DNA of 64,000 nt from Mycobacterium paragordonae (lineage in GTDB: Bacteria > Actinomycetota > Actinomycetes > Mycobacteriales > Mycobacteriaceae): positions 4,712,001 to 4,776,000 of the forward strand of contig NZ_CP025546.1 in the NCBI RefSeq assembly GCF_003614435.1, written 5' to 3'. Made by a program: the position numbers and the translations under genes. Under the pieces are notes generated by a model that saw only the letters and a list, made by a program, of their open reading frames with translations, was not told the DNA's origin and searched no databases. Shown here in pieces: positions 1 to 9,885 of this stretch (position 1 is its first letter; each line of letters opens with the position of its first letter).

Positions 1-635
1 TTCGCGCGGGGGCTCTTGCTGTAGTTGATCGAGACGCAGATCCAGCCGAGCTCGACCATCCGGCTCATCAGGGTGTAGGCCTGCGGACGCTTGCCGTTGA
101 CGCTCCACGCCCCGCCCGGAACCTGGATCAACACCGGGGCCCGGTGGCCGGGGGCCAGGTCGGGACGGCGCCAGATGTCGAGCAGGTGCTCGGTGCCACC
201 CGGCCCGTAGGAGATGTCCGACGTCTTCGCCGCGTAGCGGCGGTGCGGGCCGGGCTTGGGCTTGGGCAGAATTCCGCGGCGCACGCTCAGCGCCGGGTTC
301 GTGGTCGGGTGGAACACCTGATCACGGAAATCAGACCCGAACGACGTCTCGAGGGCAGCGGTGAGCGCGTGGTCCGCGCGCTGGGCGGCCCACGTGGTGC
401 CGACCCGGTTGATCGACGGCGGCGCGACCCGGGACAAGGCATGCCCGGTCAGCACGTGCGGCGGGAACTCGGTGGCCAGCCACCCGGCGATCCAGCCAAC
501 GGCGAAAGGCGAACCACGCAGCAGCACCGCACCCGCCCGGGATATACCCCGGGCATCGGCCGCGAGCTGCGCGCCCTGGCGCAACGCCTCGGCACCCGCT
601 TGCGAGCACCGCGCAGTCACACTTGCAATACACAT
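1..635 (-). CDS. lipQ: LipQ/LipM-like alpha/beta-hydrolase esterase (partial)
   Basis: The gene runs off the left edge; 211 codons of its N-terminal part are visible on the minus strand. The frame carries PVLIQVPGGAW, an HGGxW-type oxyanion-hole motif with Pro in place of His, followed by INYSKSPR where carboxylesterases of the LipQ/LipM/LipL group have INYR(L)SP. The catalytic Ser region lies outside the window. The ATG at 635 is the first Met downstream of an in-frame TGA at 657-659; a GTG at 647 is possible. The lipQ name rests on sequence character plus the position beside tRNA-Arg and, 44 kb away, citE, as I recall for M. tuberculosis Rv2485c. The substrate is unknown. Confidence 0.75.
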   Translation of the reverse strand, partial: MCIASVTARCSQAGAEALRQGAQLAADARGISRAGAVLLRGSPFAVGWIAGWLATEFPPHVLTGHALSRVAPPSINRVGTTWAAQRADHALTAALETSFGSDFRDQVFHPTTNPALSVRRGILPKPKPGPHRRYAAKTSDISYGPGGTEHLLDIWRRPDLAPGHRAPVLIQVPGGAWSVNGKRPQAYTLMSRMVELGWICVSINYSKSPRA

Positions 636-822
636 TGCTAAGCACACCCCTCGACGTCAGGCACACGCCTCGTTGCGGTTAACGGCCGATGACCGGCCGG
701 TGTTGTACGTGTGTCGAGGCTCACACCATAACCGATTTCTGGCTTACTCAAACTCTTTTCGGGCGCGTTGTGTCGCCTGCGCCCCTTGATTTTTCGGCTT
801 TCGATAGACTGACCTGCGCATT

Positions 823-896
823 GCCTCCGTAGCTCAGGTGGATAGAGCAAGGGCCTTCTAATCCCTAGGTCGCACGTTCGAGTCGTGCCGGGGGCG
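823..896 (+). tRNA. tRNA-Arg (anticodon TCT)
   Basis: A full cloverleaf can be read. The 7-bp acceptor stem GCCTCCG/CGGGGGC has one U-G pair, the D arm contains AGCTCAGGTGGATAGAGC, the anticodon TCT is at 857-859 in a CTTCTAA loop, the T arm contains GTTCGAGTC, and the discriminator is G. CCA is not encoded. The gene sits at the left border of the accessory segment, a usual position for integration of mobile DNA. Confidence 0.95.
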
Positions 897-911
897 CCGA
901 CCGGGGCGTCT

Positions 912-935
912 GTCACCCTGAGTGACCAGGGTGAC
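912..935 (+). terminator. hairpin after tRNA-Arg
   Basis: A perfect 9-bp stem GTCACCCTG/CAGGGTGAC with a 6-nt loop starts 15 nt after the tRNA. No T tract follows, as is common for mycobacterial hairpins. It may end the tRNA transcript. The rest of 936-1089 shows no gene. Confidence 0.55.
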
Positions 936-1089
936 TGCTGTGGCGTTTGCGGTTCGATCGCGCCGTCAGCAGCTAGTCGCGGGCCGCTGCGTTTCACCGT
1001 TTCCTCCTAGGCCGGGGGCCCCGCGAATACCCGATTCGACGTGTGTCAAACACGGAGGTGGCGGCGGCGCGTTGCGCCGCTTGCCGCGG

Positions 1090-2913
1090 CTATCCGGCGA
1101 GCATGTCGCGCATGGCGGCCCCGGTCACCGGTGGCGAATACAGGAACCCCTGGCCGCGGTAGCACTGATGATCGATCAGCACCTGCGCGGCCGCCTCGGT
1201 TTCGATGCCTTCGGCGACCACGTTGAGTTTGAAGCCGTGGGCGAGAACCATGATCCCGCGCACGATGACCAGGTCACTGGTGTCGGTTCCCAGCCGCCGC
1301 ACGAACCCTCTGTCGATCTTGAGGGTGTCGATCGGCAACGTCTGCAGCAGCGACATCGCGCTGTAGCCGGTTCCGAAGTCGTCGATCGCGATGCGGACTC
1401 CGATGTCTTTGAGGCCCGCGAGGGTGGCGCGGGCGGTCTGCAGGTCCTGGACGATCACGTTCTCGGTGATCTCCAGACAGACCGAGGACGCGCCGATACC
1501 GTGCCGGCTGATCGTCTCCGCGACGAAATCCACAAATCCGCCGGTCACCAGCTGACCGGGCGAGACGTTGATTCGCAACACCAGATCCCGGCCCAGGCCG
1601 GCAGCGCGCCAGTCCGCGAATTCTTTGCACGCCGAACGCAACACCCACCTGTCCAATTCGCCTGCGAGATTGACCGATTCGGCGACCGGGATGAACGAAT
1701 CGGGTGGCAGCAGCCCGCGCGTCGGGTGTTGCCACCGGACCAGGGCCTCGACTCCGATGATCGAGCGGGTCCGCAGGTCGACCTCGGGTAGGTAGACCAG
1801 GCGCAGCGCGTCGGACTCGATGCCACTGCGGAGGTGAAGCTCGATGTCGTTGCGCAGTTCGCTTCGCTGGGACATATCCGCGGTGAAGGCCGCGACGCCG
1901 TCACCGCCGGCATGCTTGGCCGCCAGGACGGCCTGATCGGCCCGGCGGATGAGGTTCGACGGAGTGTCGATTCCGGGCGTCGCGCAGGCAGTGCCGATGC
2001 TGACCGTGCGGGTGAGCACCTCACCCCCGATGGAAACGTGTTCCTTGAACTGGTCGCTGAGGCGTTCGGCGAAGCGCACGGCGGCGTCGGCGCTCATCGG
2101 GGAGGGCGGCACGATGACGAATTCGTCGCCACCGAGTCGCGCGATCAAGCTGTCACTCAAGCACGCGGTGCGGAGTCGCTGCGCGAACACCTGGATGAAC
2201 TGGTCACCGGCGGCGTGACCCAGATAGTCGTTGATGGTCTTGAGGCGATCGAGGTCGAGGAACAGCGCCGCCACCGGGCCGCTCTGCCCGGCAGCCAGCC
2301 GTTGGTCCAGATGCCGCAACAGTGCCCGGCGATTGTGCAGGCCGGTCAGATCGTCGTGGTCGGCGAGGTGGCGGAGCTGCGTTTCGGCGGCCACCCGGGC
2401 CTGGACTTGAGCAAACAGGCTGGCGATGGCCATCAGCGCGTTGAGCTCGGCCTCGTGCCACTCCCGGTCGCCGTACTTGACGAACCCCAGCGTCCCGGTG
2501 GTGACCTCCGCAGAGATCAGCGGGACGGCGGCCAGCGAGGTGGCCATGATATGGCGGCCTTCCTGGATGCGCCGCTGATAGTCGTCGGACGCCGGCTCGG
2601 GCCGCACGACCAAAGGCTCCTTGGCGTGTTTGCACATCGCGAAGACCGGGTCCGCGTCAGCGAAATAGATCACCGCGAGTGGATCGGGGTCGGGGATGTC
2701 GTGCCGGGGCGGCCACTCGGCCACCAGCTTCGTCGCATCGATGTCGTGGTCGTTGTAGCGGAGGAAGCTGACGTCCACGCCCAGCTGCTCCACCAGGTAA
2801 CCCAGTACCCGCCGGCTGACGTCGACCGCCGTGCTGGCGTCGGCGGCTATGAGTTGATTGGCAACGGCGGTGACTATCTGGTCAAGCCGGTACGGTGCGG
2901 CGTCGTCGTGCAT
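1090..2913 (-). CDS. GAF-GGDEF-EAL cyclic-di-GMP enzyme, Rv1354c type
   Basis: A predicted cytoplasmic enzyme of 607 aa that may both make and break cyclic di-GMP. An N-terminal GAF-like sensory region (about 1-170) leads into a GGDEF domain with intact RLGGDEF near residue 262. An EAL domain follows with EALVRW near 389, LEITEN, DDFGTGYS, KIDRGFV and AEGIET, so both catalytic sites look complete. The open frame extends upstream to 3204, but that part overlaps the preceding gene; ATG 2913 lies 19 nt after the stop at 2933 and is preferred. It is third in an operon with the ThiF-nitroreductase and the acyltransferase-like gene. From memory, Rv1354c (MtbDGC) has the same layout beside Rv1355c. 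The net direction of activity is not predictable. Confidence 0.9.
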   Translation of the reverse strand: MHDDAAPYRLDQIVTAVANQLIAADASTAVDVSRRVLGYLVEQLGVDVSFLRYNDHDIDATKLVAEWPPRHDIPDPDPLAVIYFADADPVFAMCKHAKEPLVVRPEPASDDYQRRIQEGRHIMATSLAAVPLISAEVTTGTLGFVKYGDREWHEAELNALMAIASLFAQVQARVAAETQLRHLADHDDLTGLHNRRALLRHLDQRLAAGQSGPVAALFLDLDRLKTINDYLGHAAGDQFIQVFAQRLRTACLSDSLIARLGGDEFVIVPPSPMSADAAVRFAERLSDQFKEHVSIGGEVLTRTVSIGTACATPGIDTPSNLIRRADQAVLAAKHAGGDGVAAFTADMSQRSELRNDIELHLRSGIESDALRLVYLPEVDLRTRSIIGVEALVRWQHPTRGLLPPDSFIPVAESVNLAGELDRWVLRSACKEFADWRAAGLGRDLVLRINVSPGQLVTGGFVDFVAETISRHGIGASSVCLEITENVIVQDLQTARATLAGLKDIGVRIAIDDFGTGYSAMSLLQTLPIDTLKIDRGFVRRLGTDTSDLVIVRGIMVLAHGFKLNVVAEGIETEAAAQVLIDHQCYRGQGFLYSPPVTGAAMRDMLAG

Positions 2914-2932
2914 TTCTCGAAGTTCTTGGCTC

Positions 2933-5062
2933 TCAGTCGATTCCGAGCCGGCGCCGGCGGCTGCGCACCGATGGCGGCGGGGCGTGAAACAGTCTGAACA
3001 CGAGGACTTCGTGTTCGTCTTCCCCGGGATTGGCCAGGGCGCGCAGCTCATGCTGCAGTCGGTACAGCTCCGCGGCGAAGTGTGGTGACGCCTTCTGCAG
3101 GTCCTCTTTCGCACAGCCGTAGAGGAAGACCGGCGACACCGGTTGCACGGCCAGCCCGCCTTGCTGGGCGGCAATCCACACTGCCTGCATCGCCGAACCG
3201 CCACGGGCGAAATCGATCAGTTCGGCGCCCTTCACGTAGATGATGGCGAGCGCCGAACTCGATGCGACGCGTTCGGACATGTTGGTGCCGAGCGCCGCGC
3301 CGGCGTCCCATTGCGCCAGGCGCGCAATGACATCGGCGCGGCTCACCAACTCGAGAACGCGCATCTCGCTGGGCTCCAACTCCAGGCTCGCGACGTCGAT
3401 GCCTGTCTCCGGCGAGGGATCCCCGGGCCAACGGAGTTCGGAGATCATCTCTTCGTGCAGCCTGGGGGTCAGATAGCGAACGCGATCCGCGGCGGCCAAA
3501 ATCGCTGCTGCCCGGTCGATCTCGTCACGTGACACCAACAACTGTAGCCGCGCGCCTTCGTTTGCCGCGACGTCTTCGAGCAACGCCACGGTCGCGGAGT
3601 CGATCGGAGTCGGCGTGCCGCAGTAACGGTTGGTAGCTCGCAGCAGCATGGGCTGATAGAGGGCCGCGAGACTCTCGTCCTCGCCGCGGCCGAACTGTAG
3701 TCTCGCCTGCAACGGTGAGCCGGGCTGGGTCGCGTCGAATTCGACGGGCCCCAGAACCTGCTGAGCCGCTGCCGCGATCCGGGCGTTGAACATCGCCGCA
3801 CCGAGCGCCACGGCACTTCCCCGGAAGGCGATGTCCATCATGGACGTGCGTTCCGGCACCAGTCGCACGGTGAGCGAATCCGGCTCGGCTACAACATGCC
3901 AGGGCTGCGCATTGCCGCCGGAGGGCGCGCACATCGCCGCCTCGGCTACGGCCGCGCTGACCTGTTGTCGCGCCTCGGGCGCAATGGTTTGCGCCGATTG
4001 CGTTGTCACCGGCTTGCCGTTGGTCGTTGCGGGCTCGGCGAGGCGGTCCAGCGCGGCATTGACATCCACCCGTACCCGGCCGGAATCGAGGGGTTCCCCG
4101 AGGCCGATTCGGCGCACGGCGCTCGTCACCGTCGCCGCACCTACCCAGATGTCGCCGGCCAGCTGAGGCCAACCCGACAGCGTCTGGCCGACCTCGACCA
4201 GCGAAGCCGCGCCACGCGACGAAAGCTGTTGACTGTCAAGAATATTGAGGATGTAAGGTACTTTTTCCCGGGTCGTCAGCCCGCTCAGCCGGTCCGCGTC
4301 GAAATCGCCCAGCAGACCGTGCAGGATCGCTCGCCCGGGATCGATGTCGTAGCGCTCGACGTCTATCAGGCCGCGGTCGGTGGTCGCCATCAGCACCGGG
4401 ACGCCACGGGCCCGCGCCGTTTGCCGCAACAGCACTTTCATATCCAGCGAGTCACATTCCTCGATAACGACATCGAGCCCGTCGAGGAAATCCTCGACGG
4501 ACTGCGGCGAAAGCCCCGACGCGACGACCTCGACTTTGAGGTATGGGTCCAACTCGGCGATCCGCCGGGCCGCGACAATCGCCTTGTTGAGGCCGATGTC
4601 GAGGACAGTCGCAGGCACCCGGTTGAGATTTGACAGCTCCAGCTCATCGAAATCGGCTAGTCGTAGTGTGCCACAAGCGCCTTCGGCTGCCAGCGTGTAG
4701 GCAATCGCGTGCCCGGCGCTGACGCCGACGACACCGACCCGCAGGCCGTTCAGCATGCTTTGTTCCTGCGCGGTGATGAGGTGTCGGTTGCGGTCCAGGC
4801 GTACGGCACGAAAGGCCCGGGGCCCGAGGATGGCAGCGACCGTGCGGCGCCAGGGGTAATGCACCCACCGTTTGGCTTCGCTCAGCAGATCCGGATCCGG
4901 CGGCGGCAACGAGCGCCGTGCGGTGTCGAGCTGCTCTTCGAACCGGTCGATCCAATGGATGTCCTGATCTGACCGGAGCCGTTCCAGTGCGCGGCGATCA
5001 TCGGGATCGTCGTCGCACAGCACCAGCGCGGTGAAGTTCTCGCCGTCGGGGGCGTTTGTCAC
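2933..5062 (-). CDS. ThiF/E1-like adenylyltransferase fused to nitroreductase (Rv1355c/MoeY type)
   Basis: A 709-aa two-domain protein. The first half has a Rossmann ATP-binding segment [13 protein letters not shown] near residue 112, then [14 protein letters not shown] and [13 protein letters not shown], typical of ThiF/MoeB/UBA-E1 enzymes that adenylate a C-terminal carboxylate. No CxxC zinc pairs are obvious. The second half, from about 385, has [12 protein letters not shown] and [17 protein letters not shown], typical of the FMN nitroreductase fold (Acg-like). The GTG start overlaps the upstream stop by 4 nt. M. tuberculosis Rv1355c is annotated MoeY, but a role in molybdopterin synthesis is weakly supported. 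Substrate unknown; modification of a small peptide or carrier is a guess. Confidence 0.85.
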   Translation of the reverse strand: MTNAPDGENFTALVLCDDDPDDRRALERLRSDQDIHWIDRFEEQLDTARRSLPPPDPDLLSEAKRWVHYPWRRTVAAILGPRAFRAVRLDRNRHLITAQEQSMLNGLRVGVVGVSAGHAIAYTLAAEGACGTLRLADFDELELSNLNRVPATVLDIGLNKAIVAARRIAELDPYLKVEVVASGLSPQSVEDFLDGLDVVIEECDSLDMKVLLRQTARARGVPVLMATTDRGLIDVERYDIDPGRAILHGLLGDFDADRLSGLTTREKVPYILNILDSQQLSSRGAASLVEVGQTLSGWPQLAGDIWVGAATVTSAVRRIGLGEPLDSGRVRVDVNAALDRLAEPATTNGKPVTTQSAQTIAPEARQQVSAAVAEAAMCAPSGGNAQPWHVVAEPDSLTVRLVPERTSMMDIAFRGSAVALGAAMFNARIAAAAQQVLGPVEFDATQPGSPLQARLQFGRGEDESLAALYQPMLLRATNRYCGTPTPIDSATVALLEDVAANEGARLQLLVSRDEIDRAAAILAAADRVRYLTPRLHEEMISELRWPGDPSPETGIDVASLELEPSEMRVLELVSRADVIARLAQWDAGAALGTNMSERVASSSALAIIYVKGAELIDFARGGSAMQAVWIAAQQGGLAVQPVSPVFLYGCAKEDLQKASPHFAAELYRLQHELRALANPGEDEHEVLVFRLFHAPPPSVRSRRRRLGID

Positions 5063-5814
5063 CGGCCGGCGCCCGCGCTCGTCATGGTGTTTGCGCTCAA
5101 CGCCTCAGCGTCCCTCATCAGCTCGCCGGTCTCCTTGTACATTCTCGAAAGTTGTTTAGGGTCAGCATGGTTGGCAAGGGTGCCGCGGTCCCACCACATC
5201 ATCTTGGTTCGGTAGCGCTCGTCGGGATAGGCCACCGCGGGGATCGTCGCCGCCACAACTCCTCCCGATGCCCGCCAGCGGTCCAACACGTGGGCGGCAG
5301 CCGTTGCCATCACGAACTGGACCCCCAGCAGCGCCATGCTCGGCAATGCCGTGCGTGCCAGGGCTGCCGCGATGGCACCTCGGTGGCGCGAAGCGCTGTC
5401 GGCCCACGCCGTTTTCACTTCGACAACCCCGAACGGCACCCGATCGTCGATCATCTTTCGAACCGCGACCGCTCCGGGACTGCCCTCCCATTCGATCACA
5501 GCATGCGAATCATCGGCTGACCACAGTGGGCCCACAACACGGGCACCCCCGACGACAGCACCCTGACTGTCCACCGCTGCGTAAAACAGCCGGGTATCCA
5601 CGCCATCCCGCACTGCGTCGATATTCAAAGTACGTTCCACCCCGTGTTCGGTGTAGCTCCGAACTGCACCATCGAGATACTCGGTCCACAAAGTAGGGTC
5701 GAGCGCGGGATTCGATACGACAAGTCTGCAATTCCCATCGGGCAGCGGCAAACTCAGATTTCCCACAAACGGCGACTTCGGCGGCGCGAAGGAATCACAT
5801 GCGGCGGTGGTCAT
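5059..5814 (-). CDS. FeeM/GNAT-like N-acyltransferase candidate (Rv1356c position)
   Basis: A 251-aa soluble protein, first gene of the three-gene operon. The pattern [22 protein letters not shown], then [26 protein letters not shown] and [19 protein letters not shown], resembles the acyl-CoA/acyl-ACP-binding core of FeeM-type N-acyl amino acid synthases and autoinducer synthases of the GNAT superfamily. I do not see a decisive catalytic motif. GGAGA lies a few bases before the ATG at 5814. Coupling to the ThiF-nitroreductase gene by a 4-nt overlap suggests one pathway. Other members of the GNAT fold are possible. Confidence 0.65.
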   Translation of the reverse strand: MTTAACDSFAPPKSPFVGNLSLPLPDGNCRLVVSNPALDPTLWTEYLDGAVRSYTEHGVERTLNIDAVRDGVDTRLFYAAVDSQGAVVGGARVVGPLWSADDSHAVIEWEGSPGAVAVRKMIDDRVPFGVVEVKTAWADSASRHRGAIAAALARTALPSMALLGVQFVMATAAAHVLDRWRASGGVVAATIPAVAYPDERYRTKMMWWDRGTLANHADPKQLSRMYKETGELMRDAEALSANTMTSAGAGR

Positions 5815-6263
5815 TATTCTCCAATCTGTCGACTGCGAGGGCAGTTTGAATTTCCGGCGCTGTAGCTGGTTTACCCGGAATTCAACTGCGTCTCGCAGTG
5901 TGGGCCCTGCGACCCTCAGAGGATCCCCTGTTCGGACCCCTCTTGCACACCCGAGAGATTTAAAAATAACCGGGCGGAAAACTCGGCGTGGACTTTCCGG
6001 CCGCGGGAACCGGACCTCATCAGGTAGTCACAGCCGGCGTACCGCGGGATATTGGAAAAAGGCGTCGAGCCGCCGGAGTTTGTCCCTTATAGCGCTTTTT
6101 CATGGCCCTGCTTTGAGTTCAATAGGCCACAGCGGGAATGTCGTGACCATGGGTCCGGGTCGCATCGGATTGTATGCCGCCCCTACCGTGACCGTCGGTT
6201 CGTTATCACCGCCGAGCCGGCGCGCTGATTTCCCAGGCACTGATCGTGTTGCGGTGCAGCCGA
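5815..6263. other. 449-bp intergenic region upstream of the Rv1356c-like operon
   Basis: No convincing gene. It should contain the promoter of the minus-strand operon starting at 5814 and the 3' region of the hydrolase gene ending at 6264. A short perfect palindrome CTGCG-TCT-CGCAG lies at 5886-5898, 72 bp before that start. AT-rich patches occur around 5958-5975 and 6050-6100. A long plus-strand open frame here has mycobacterial shadow-frame composition and is not called. Confidence 0.5.
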
Positions 6264-7433
6264 TTACCCGCAGTGCAGTTCGCGCGCTACCGCGTCGAAG
6301 GCGCGCAGGGTGTCCAGCATGTGGGGCTCGTGCGAGTGCGCCTGGGTGGACAGCTTGGCGGCGACCATCTCTGCCGACCGGTCCACGTAGATCATCTGAC
6401 CGCACATGCCCAGGCACAACACGACGTTGCTGCCCGGATAGGGGAACCACATCTGGTTGCGGTACATGCCACCGGGCATCTCGTTGTTGTCGGGATTCGC
6501 GGCGAACGCCCGCCTCGAGTCCGGACCGCCCTGCAGCGTGTCGGCGATCCACGCCGTCGGTACGACCTGGTGACCGGTCAATGAGACGCCGTCGCGCAGG
6601 AACAGTGACCCGAACCGGATCATGTCGATCAGACAGGCGTTGATGCCCCCGTCGAACAGTCCGGTGCCGACCGCGTCGATGCCGATGGTGGCGTCACGCC
6701 CGGCGCCGATGCGGCTCCACAGCAGTTCCGACATCAGCTCAGGCATGCGCCGGGCGCCGGCGACCTCGCAGATCCAGCCGAGCACATCGGTTTCGCACGA
6801 GCGGTATTCGAAGGGTCCGCCGTGCGGTGATTTGCGTCGCAAGGTCAGCAGAAAGTCGTGCAGCGTGGCGGGGGCGTCGGGACTGCTTCGGGGCGCCCAT
6901 CCCATCGCCTGGTCGAGGCGATGAATCTCCGCGGCCGGGTCGTCGTAGTTCTCGGAGAACGCGATACCGGACCTCATGTCCAGCAGCTGGCGCACCGTCG
7001 CCCCGGCGTAACCCGAATCCGCCAGGGCCGGAACGAATTTCGTGACCGGCGCAGCAAGCTCGATAGCACCGGCGTCGTGCAGCGCGCCGACGACGGCGGC
7101 CACCAGCGATTTGCTGACCGAAAACAGCAGGTGCCGGGTCGGCGCCCGCATGCCGTCGAGATACTCCTCGGTCACGATGGACCCGCGGTGCGCGACAGCC
7201 CACCCGTCGGTCGCGGTGGCGGTCATCACCGCGCCGACGGTGCTGGCCACTCCGCCGACGCTGGACACGGGGATGTCCGCCAACGGAGCGCCGACCGTGG
7301 GCAGCTCAGCGACCGGCCCGCTCCCCCGCGAGATGACCGCGGTCGGCACGTAGTCCTCGACGTGCTGGAATGACCACTTCGCGTAGGGCGGCGCCAGCCA
7401 GTTGTCCAGGGAGATGCCGACCGGGGCGCTCAC
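6264..7433 (-). CDS. SxxK serine hydrolase, beta-lactamase/esterase class C family
   Basis: A 389-aa protein of the class C beta-lactamase / DD-peptidase / 6-aminohexanoate-dimer hydrolase fold. FSVSKSLVAAVVG near residue 105 supplies the SxxK nucleophile motif. The second motif, usually YxN, reads YRSCETD (Tyr-x-Ser) near 210. No signal peptide is evident, so a cytoplasmic amidase or esterase is as likely as a drug-resistance enzyme. The open frame extends to 7820, but GTG 7433 overlaps the upstream stop by 4 nt (GTGA) and the extension has out-of-frame composition. Coupling to an ATP-grasp ligase suggests that one enzyme makes, and the other processes, the same amide or ester. Confidence 0.85.
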   Translation of the reverse strand: MSAPVGISLDNWLAPPYAKWSFQHVEDYVPTAVISRGSGPVAELPTVGAPLADIPVSSVGGVASTVGAVMTATATDGWAVAHRGSIVTEEYLDGMRAPTRHLLFSVSKSLVAAVVGALHDAGAIELAAPVTKFVPALADSGYAGATVRQLLDMRSGIAFSENYDDPAAEIHRLDQAMGWAPRSSPDAPATLHDFLLTLRRKSPHGGPFEYRSCETDVLGWICEVAGARRMPELMSELLWSRIGAGRDATIGIDAVGTGLFDGGINACLIDMIRFGSLFLRDGVSLTGHQVVPTAWIADTLQGGPDSRRAFAANPDNNEMPGGMYRNQMWFPYPGSNVVLCLGMCGQMIYVDRSAEMVAAKLSTQAHSHEPHMLDTLRAFDAVARELHCG

Positions 7434-8899
7434 GCTCGTGCGACGAGCCGCGAGACGATCGGCGCGGCGGGCGTCAGAGGCGTGGAGGTGAACTTCGCCT
7501 TCATACCTTTGACCCAGCGCTGGCAGCGCTCGCTCAGCCGATAGTCGTCGGTCTGCAGGTGTCCACGAGTGACGAGCACGCCGAGTTGAGCACCCTCGGA
7601 ACGCAAATCGCCGGGCGCCGCGACCCGCATGTAAAACGCCTCGGAGCCGTCGAGCAGGGTGGCCCAGTCGTTCGCGGTCCGCGCGAAGGAGACGCGACCG
7701 TCGTCGTCGATACGCCATACGCCGGTCCGCGGCGTCGCGGTGAAGATCTCGATTTCCGGCGAGGTCTCCGTGATGATCACCTGGCCCCAGACTTCGTCTT
7801 CGCCATAGCCCCGCTCCCACCGCGCATTGATCTCGTCGATGTCGAGCTCGTACTCGACGTCCATGTACTCGAGCAGATGAAAGAGGAACAGCGGCATGTC
7901 GGCGTAAGCCTCGGTGGTCAGATTCGTCATCGGGCTGGCGCCGGACAGGCGCGGATTCACCTCGCCGAGGTAGAGCTGGTCGGAGTCGAGGTCATGCAGC
8001 AGGTCCACTTCGAAGTAGCCGAGGTAACCCTCGCGGCGCATGACGTCGCCGAGCTTTGTCACCATTTCTCGCGCGGCGCGGGTTTGGGCCGGCGGCAACA
8101 CCTCGTGCCAGATGTCATTGCCACACCAGCTGCCCCGGCTGGGCGTCAGCTCCGAATAGCCGACCAGACTCGTCATCGCCGGGCCGACCACGGTGCCGTG
8201 GCGGGTCACCGCACCCTCGAGGCACACCTCGACATTGCGGATGCGCTTCATGACTTTCAGTTCCTGCCCGACCAGGTCACCGGCGTGCTGGTCCCAATCG
8301 CGCTGACCGTGCACGAAGAACGTCCCACTGCCGGCGTTGCCGTACGCGATGGAGATGACGAGGTCATCGCCCAACTCAGCTTCCTGCGCGAGCGTCAGCA
8401 ATTCGTCGTAGGAGCCGGCCCGTCCGATCGTGTTGGGGACGCTCGGGATACCCGCGTCGTTGGCCAGCCGCGTCATGACGATCTTGGAGCCGAGCCGCTC
8501 GCGCAGCTCGATCGGCGGATGCATGACCTGCAAGCCCGCCGCCCGCGCCTTCGCCTGGATTTCCTCATTCATCATCACGAAGCAGCACTTGCCGCCCGGG
8601 CCTTTACCCCCGATGAAGTCGAGCGTCTCGGGATCGGACAGCAGGTGGCTGCACACCTCGTCCATGGAGTCGAAGTCGCGGCGGTCTCGTCGCCGGGGCA
8701 CGAACACGCGCGAATGTGTGCCCTCAAAAGCGTCGTAGTACGTGAGATAGAAGAAGTTTCGTATCCAGCGGTCGACGCCCAGCAGGTTGAACGGCGTGGG
8801 CGAGATGAAGTACAGCGGCACGGTGTTGTTGTGAAAGAACGCGCGGACGTCCGAGAGACCGTTGAGTGGGCGACGCGGATCGGGGCCGGCGGGCGCCAT
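7430..8899 (-). CDS. ATP-grasp carboxylate-amine ligase-like enzyme
   Basis: A 489-aa protein resembling biotin carboxylase-like ATP-grasp ligases. FVMMNEEIQAKARAAGLQV, the conserved-looking DDLVISIAYGNAGSGTFFV, and the metal-binding YLGYFEVDLLHDL with LGEVNPRLSGAS (ExNPRxxG) support the fold. No biotin-carrier domain is present, so peptide- or amide-bond formation fits better than carboxylation. ATG 8899 has AGGAGG four nt upstream; a GTG at 8902 would be only 1 nt from it. It is first of a two-gene operon with the serine hydrolase and divergent from an ABC transporter. The substrate is unknown. Confidence 0.85.
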   Translation of the reverse strand: MAPAGPDPRRPLNGLSDVRAFFHNNTVPLYFISPTPFNLLGVDRWIRNFFYLTYYDAFEGTHSRVFVPRRRDRRDFDSMDEVCSHLLSDPETLDFIGGKGPGGKCCFVMMNEEIQAKARAAGLQVMHPPIELRERLGSKIVMTRLANDAGIPSVPNTIGRAGSYDELLTLAQEAELGDDLVISIAYGNAGSGTFFVHGQRDWDQHAGDLVGQELKVMKRIRNVEVCLEGAVTRHGTVVGPAMTSLVGYSELTPSRGSWCGNDIWHEVLPPAQTRAAREMVTKLGDVMRREGYLGYFEVDLLHDLDSDQLYLGEVNPRLSGASPMTNLTTEAYADMPLFLFHLLEYMDVEYELDIDEINARWERGYGEDEVWGQVIITETSPEIEIFTATPRTGVWRIDDDGRVSFARTANDWATLLDGSEAFYMRVAAPGDLRSEGAQLGVLVTRGHLQTDDYRLSERCQRWVKGMKAKFTSTPLTPAAPIVSRLVARA

Positions 8900-9120
8900 C
8901 ACGCCTCCTGAGCGGGGGCTGTGGCGGTGAAATCAGTGACGTTCATTGCATAAGTGTGGACCCGCCGACGGCCACGTGGGCATGTGGGTGCCGCAACCTC
9001 GGACTCGAGAACAGCCACCACTGGGATCGTTCACCTGGCTACAACAAACGGCGAGCGGAACGAACGGGGCGCGGGACGGACTGCCCCGGTGGGCCGGGAC
9101 GGAGATGAAATAGTGAGGGC
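8900..9120. promoter_or_regulatory. divergent promoter region
   Basis: 221 bp separate the ATP-grasp operon (minus) from the ABC transporter operon (plus). A GGGACGGAGATG stretch near 9096-9107 may provide the ribosome site for the ATG at 9121. I see no copy of the TGC-N9-GCA element that marks the NRPS region, so this operon pair may be controlled separately. Confidence 0.4.
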
Positions 9121-9885
9121 ATGAGCGCACAACCGGACGACGGGGACGCGGACTCGGAGCCGAGCCTGTCAATCGGCCTACCGCTGGTGCGATTGACCGG
9201 AGTCGGCAAGACCTACGGTTCGGGGCAGACCCGGGTCATTGCGTTGGATGCCGTCGACCTGGAGATCCGGGCAGGCGAATTCGTGGTGCTGCTCGGCCCG
9301 TCCGGATCGGGAAAGACCAGCCTGCTCAACATCATTGGCGGCATCGATCAACCATCGCAAGGCACCATCGAAATCGGTGGCCGTGATATCGGAGCGCTCA
9401 GCCGCAAACTTCGGACGCGTTATCGGCTTGAGCAGGTCGGTTTCGTCTTCCAATTCTTCAACTTGGTGCCCACATTGACAGCTCGCGAGAACGTCGAACT
9501 GCTTGCCGAACTGACGGGAGCAGATGCACGATCGCGCAGTGCTGCCGCGTTGACACGCGTGGGAGTCGGCGACATCGCAGATCGGTTTCCTGCGCAACTC
9601 TCCGGGGGCCAGCAACAGCGGGTCGCGATCGCCCGAGCCATCGTCAAACAGCCGCCGTTGCTGCTCTGCGACGAACCGACCGGAAGCCTGGATCTGGCAA
9701 CCGGCCGTCAAGTCCTGGGGGCCCTGAGTGACCTCGCTCGTCACGGTGGGCAAACCGTGATCGTCGTGACCCACAACACCGAGATATCGCGGATGGCGGA
9801 TCGAGTGCTGTGGCTGCATGCGGGTGCCATCAGCAGGAGCGAGTCGATCGAAAATCCGGTGGATGCATCGGAATTGGACTGGTGA
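9121..9885 (+). CDS. ABC transporter ATP-binding protein, MacB/LolD type
   Basis: A 254-aa ATPase that would energise the FtsX-like permease encoded next to it. Walker [10 protein letters not shown] (near residue 60), Q-loop [14 protein letters not shown], signature LSGGQQQR, Walker [13 protein letters not shown] and the H-loop VVTHN are all present. The FNLVP(T)LT segment is typical of the MacB/LolD/FtsE class, which extracts or exports lipophilic molecules rather than importing nutrients. Its stop overlaps the permease GTG by 4 nt. The cargo is unknown; a lipidated product of the nearby NRPS is one possibility. Confidence 0.93.
   Translation: MSAQPDDGDADSEPSLSIGLPLVRLTGVGKTYGSGQTRVIALDAVDLEIRAGEFVVLLGPSGSGKTSLLNIIGGIDQPSQGTIEIGGRDIGALSRKLRTRYRLEQVGFVFQFFNLVPTLTARENVELLAELTGADARSRSAAALTRVGVGDIADRFPAQLSGGQQQRVAIARAIVKQPPLLLCDEPTGSLDLATGRQVLGALSDLARHGGQTVIVVTHNTEISRMADRVLWLHAGAISRSESIENPVDASELDW

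Noticed and set aside
638..997. Minus-strand 119-aa frame containing GAPGTTRTCDLGIRRPLLYP
   Set aside because: This is the antisense translation of tRNA-Arg, a well-known false ORF type; the flanks show no coding character.
1834..2997. Long plus-strand frames opposite the GGDEF-EAL gene
   Set aside because: Shadow frames of a high-GC gene; they contain mirrored Asp/Arg/Gly-rich sequence and no domain, while the minus strand has intact catalytic motifs.
2933..5062. Gene for molybdopterin synthesis in the strict sense (MoeB)
   Set aside because: The ThiF half is fused to a nitroreductase, lacks obvious zinc Cys pairs and has no moa/moe neighbours, so only the fold is claimed.
5807..6643. 278-aa plus-strand frame spanning the intergenic region and the serine hydrolase 3' end
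   Set aside because: Arg/Ser/Thr-rich shadow composition; overlaps a solid minus-strand gene and has no recognisable domain or ribosome site.
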